From NCBI GenBank assembly GCA_012517675.1, contig JAAYUL010000141.1, positions 1 through 50,977 of the forward strand: a stretch of 50,977 bases of DNA, given 5' to 3'. The notes under the pieces were generated by a model that was not told where the DNA came from, searched no databases, and saw only the letters and a list, made by a program, of their open reading frames with translations. Below, in pieces: positions 50,422 to 50,977 of the stretch (positions are counted from its first letter, which is position 1; each line of letters opens with the position of its first letter). The position numbers and the translations under genes were made by a program. This stretch comes from Clostridiales bacterium. Its GTDB lineage: Bacteria; Bacillota; Clostridia; Oscillospirales; Acutalibacteraceae.

Positions 50422-50977
50422 GTGAACATTGTATTGGAGATTATTAAAGCAGTTGTCTTAGGCATTGTGGAAGGCATTACGGAGTGGCTGCCGATCAGCA
50501 GCACCGGGCACATGATTCTGACCAATCAGCTGATGCCCATGAACTTTCCCGATGCATTCAAAGAGATGTTCCTGGTGGTGATTCAGCTTGGCGCCATCAT
50601 GGCGGTCGTTGTCCTGTATTTCGGCAAGCTGAACCCATTTTCAGGGAAAAAGACGGCCATGCAGAAAAAAGAGACCTGGTCCATGTGGGGAAAAGTGCTG
50701 GTCGCCTGTGTGCCCGCAGGAATCATCGGCCTGAAATTCAATGATGAAATCGATAAAATTTTCTACAACTACCAGACCGTTGCGGTCACCCTGATCCTTT
50801 ACGGCGTTCTGTTTATCGTGGTGGAAAATTATAACCGCAGGCGCAGACCCTCCATGCAGCACATGTCGCAGCTTACCTATAAAACCGCGCTGCTGATCGG
50901 TGTCTTTCAGGTGTTGTCGCTGATCCCGGGCACCTCCCGTTCCGGCGCGACGATTCTGGGCGGTATCCTGCTCGGCG
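50422..50977 (+). CDS. uppP: Undecaprenyl-diphosphatase (UppP/BacA), partial
   Basis: An integral membrane phosphatase that recycles undecaprenyl pyrophosphate for cell-wall synthesis; overexpression gives bacitracin resistance. The frame is open to the window edge, so about 185 residues (3' end missing) are visible. The conserved first motif, '[19 protein letters not shown]', and the second, '[12 protein letters not shown]', with the catalytic region, are intact. GTG at 50422 lies nine bases after GAGG and gives the usual start ([14 protein letters not shown]); in-frame ATGs at 50413 and 50416 are too close to the site. Confidence 0.93.
   Translation, partial: MNIVLEIIKAVVLGIVEGITEWLPISSTGHMILTNQLMPMNFPDAFKEMFLVVIQLGAIMAVVVLYFGKLNPFSGKKTAMQKKETWSMWGKVLVACVPAGIIGLKFNDEIDKIFYNYQTVAVTLILYGVLFIVVENYNRRRRPSMQHMSQLTYKTALLIGVFQVLSLIPGTSRSGATILGGILLG

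Noticed and set aside
1..50977. CRISPR array, prophage or insertion sequence
   Set aside because: No regularly spaced repeats, integrase, transposase or phage structural genes were seen anywhere in the window.

Overview
The window looks like chromosome of an anaerobic, low-to-mid GC Gram-positive bacterium of class Clostridia (Bacillota), probably an Oscillospiraceae/Acutalibacteraceae-type organism. The evidence is a reverse-rubrerythrin gene next to a Fur/PerR-type regulator, a BceRSAB-type peptide-resistance module, strong AGGAGG ribosome binding sites, an SdpI-family protein, an unknown protein resembling DUF6774, SipW-type export genes and many T-tailed hairpin terminators. No phage, transposon or CRISPR array was seen. 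Species-level assignment is inference.

Layout. 1-3.5 kb (minus): feoA with an operator-like palindrome, L-lactate dehydrogenase, an M29 aminopeptidase and a YgjP-type metallopeptidase. 3.6-8.2 kb (minus): response regulator, histidine kinase, ABC ATPase and FtsX-type permease, the four parts of a BceRSAB-like antimicrobial-peptide sensing and resistance module; the ATPase carries an apparent 1-nt frameshift at its 3' end. 8.4-10.3 kb: asparaginase, a tiny membrane ORF with its own promoter and terminator, and tRNA-Ala(GGC). 10.3-18 kb (mostly minus): a large MalT-like LuxR regulator, a small lipoprotein-like ORF, two flavoproteins with a COG2426 membrane protein, then rubrerythrin and a PerR-like regulator. 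18.2-21.4 kb (plus): YitT, SdpI-family, GNAT and 2-hydroxyacid dehydrogenase genes.

21.7-25.1 kb (plus): a ribbon-helix-helix-type regulator followed by clpB, which has an in-frame TAG in the middle domain. 25.3-28.5 kb: an unknown 545-residue membrane protein, an AraC regulator, an AT-rich gap and a 63-residue small protein. 28.8-37.5 kb: a PfkB sugar kinase; a minus-strand operon of URO-D-family protein, solute-binding lipoprotein, two sugar permeases and a GntR regulator, followed by a cysteine desulfidase-family gene; and a divergent LacI regulator. The operon has no ATPase of its own.

37.8-43.8 kb (minus) is the most distinctive region. Six genes appear to form one transcription unit: a secreted VWA-domain protein, an exported protein with a TasA/camelysin-type signal, a SipW-type signal peptidase, two more such exported proteins and a surface protein ending in a PPKTG sortase signal. 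This looks like a self-contained surface or matrix fibre system, but no sortase is in the window. 44.1-51 kb: a DacF-type carboxypeptidase (minus), a metallophosphoesterase overlapping sbcD and sbcC (plus), and the start of uppP, which runs off the end.

Coordinates follow the best-supported start codons. Where ribosome binding site spacing favours an internal start, the entry says so.
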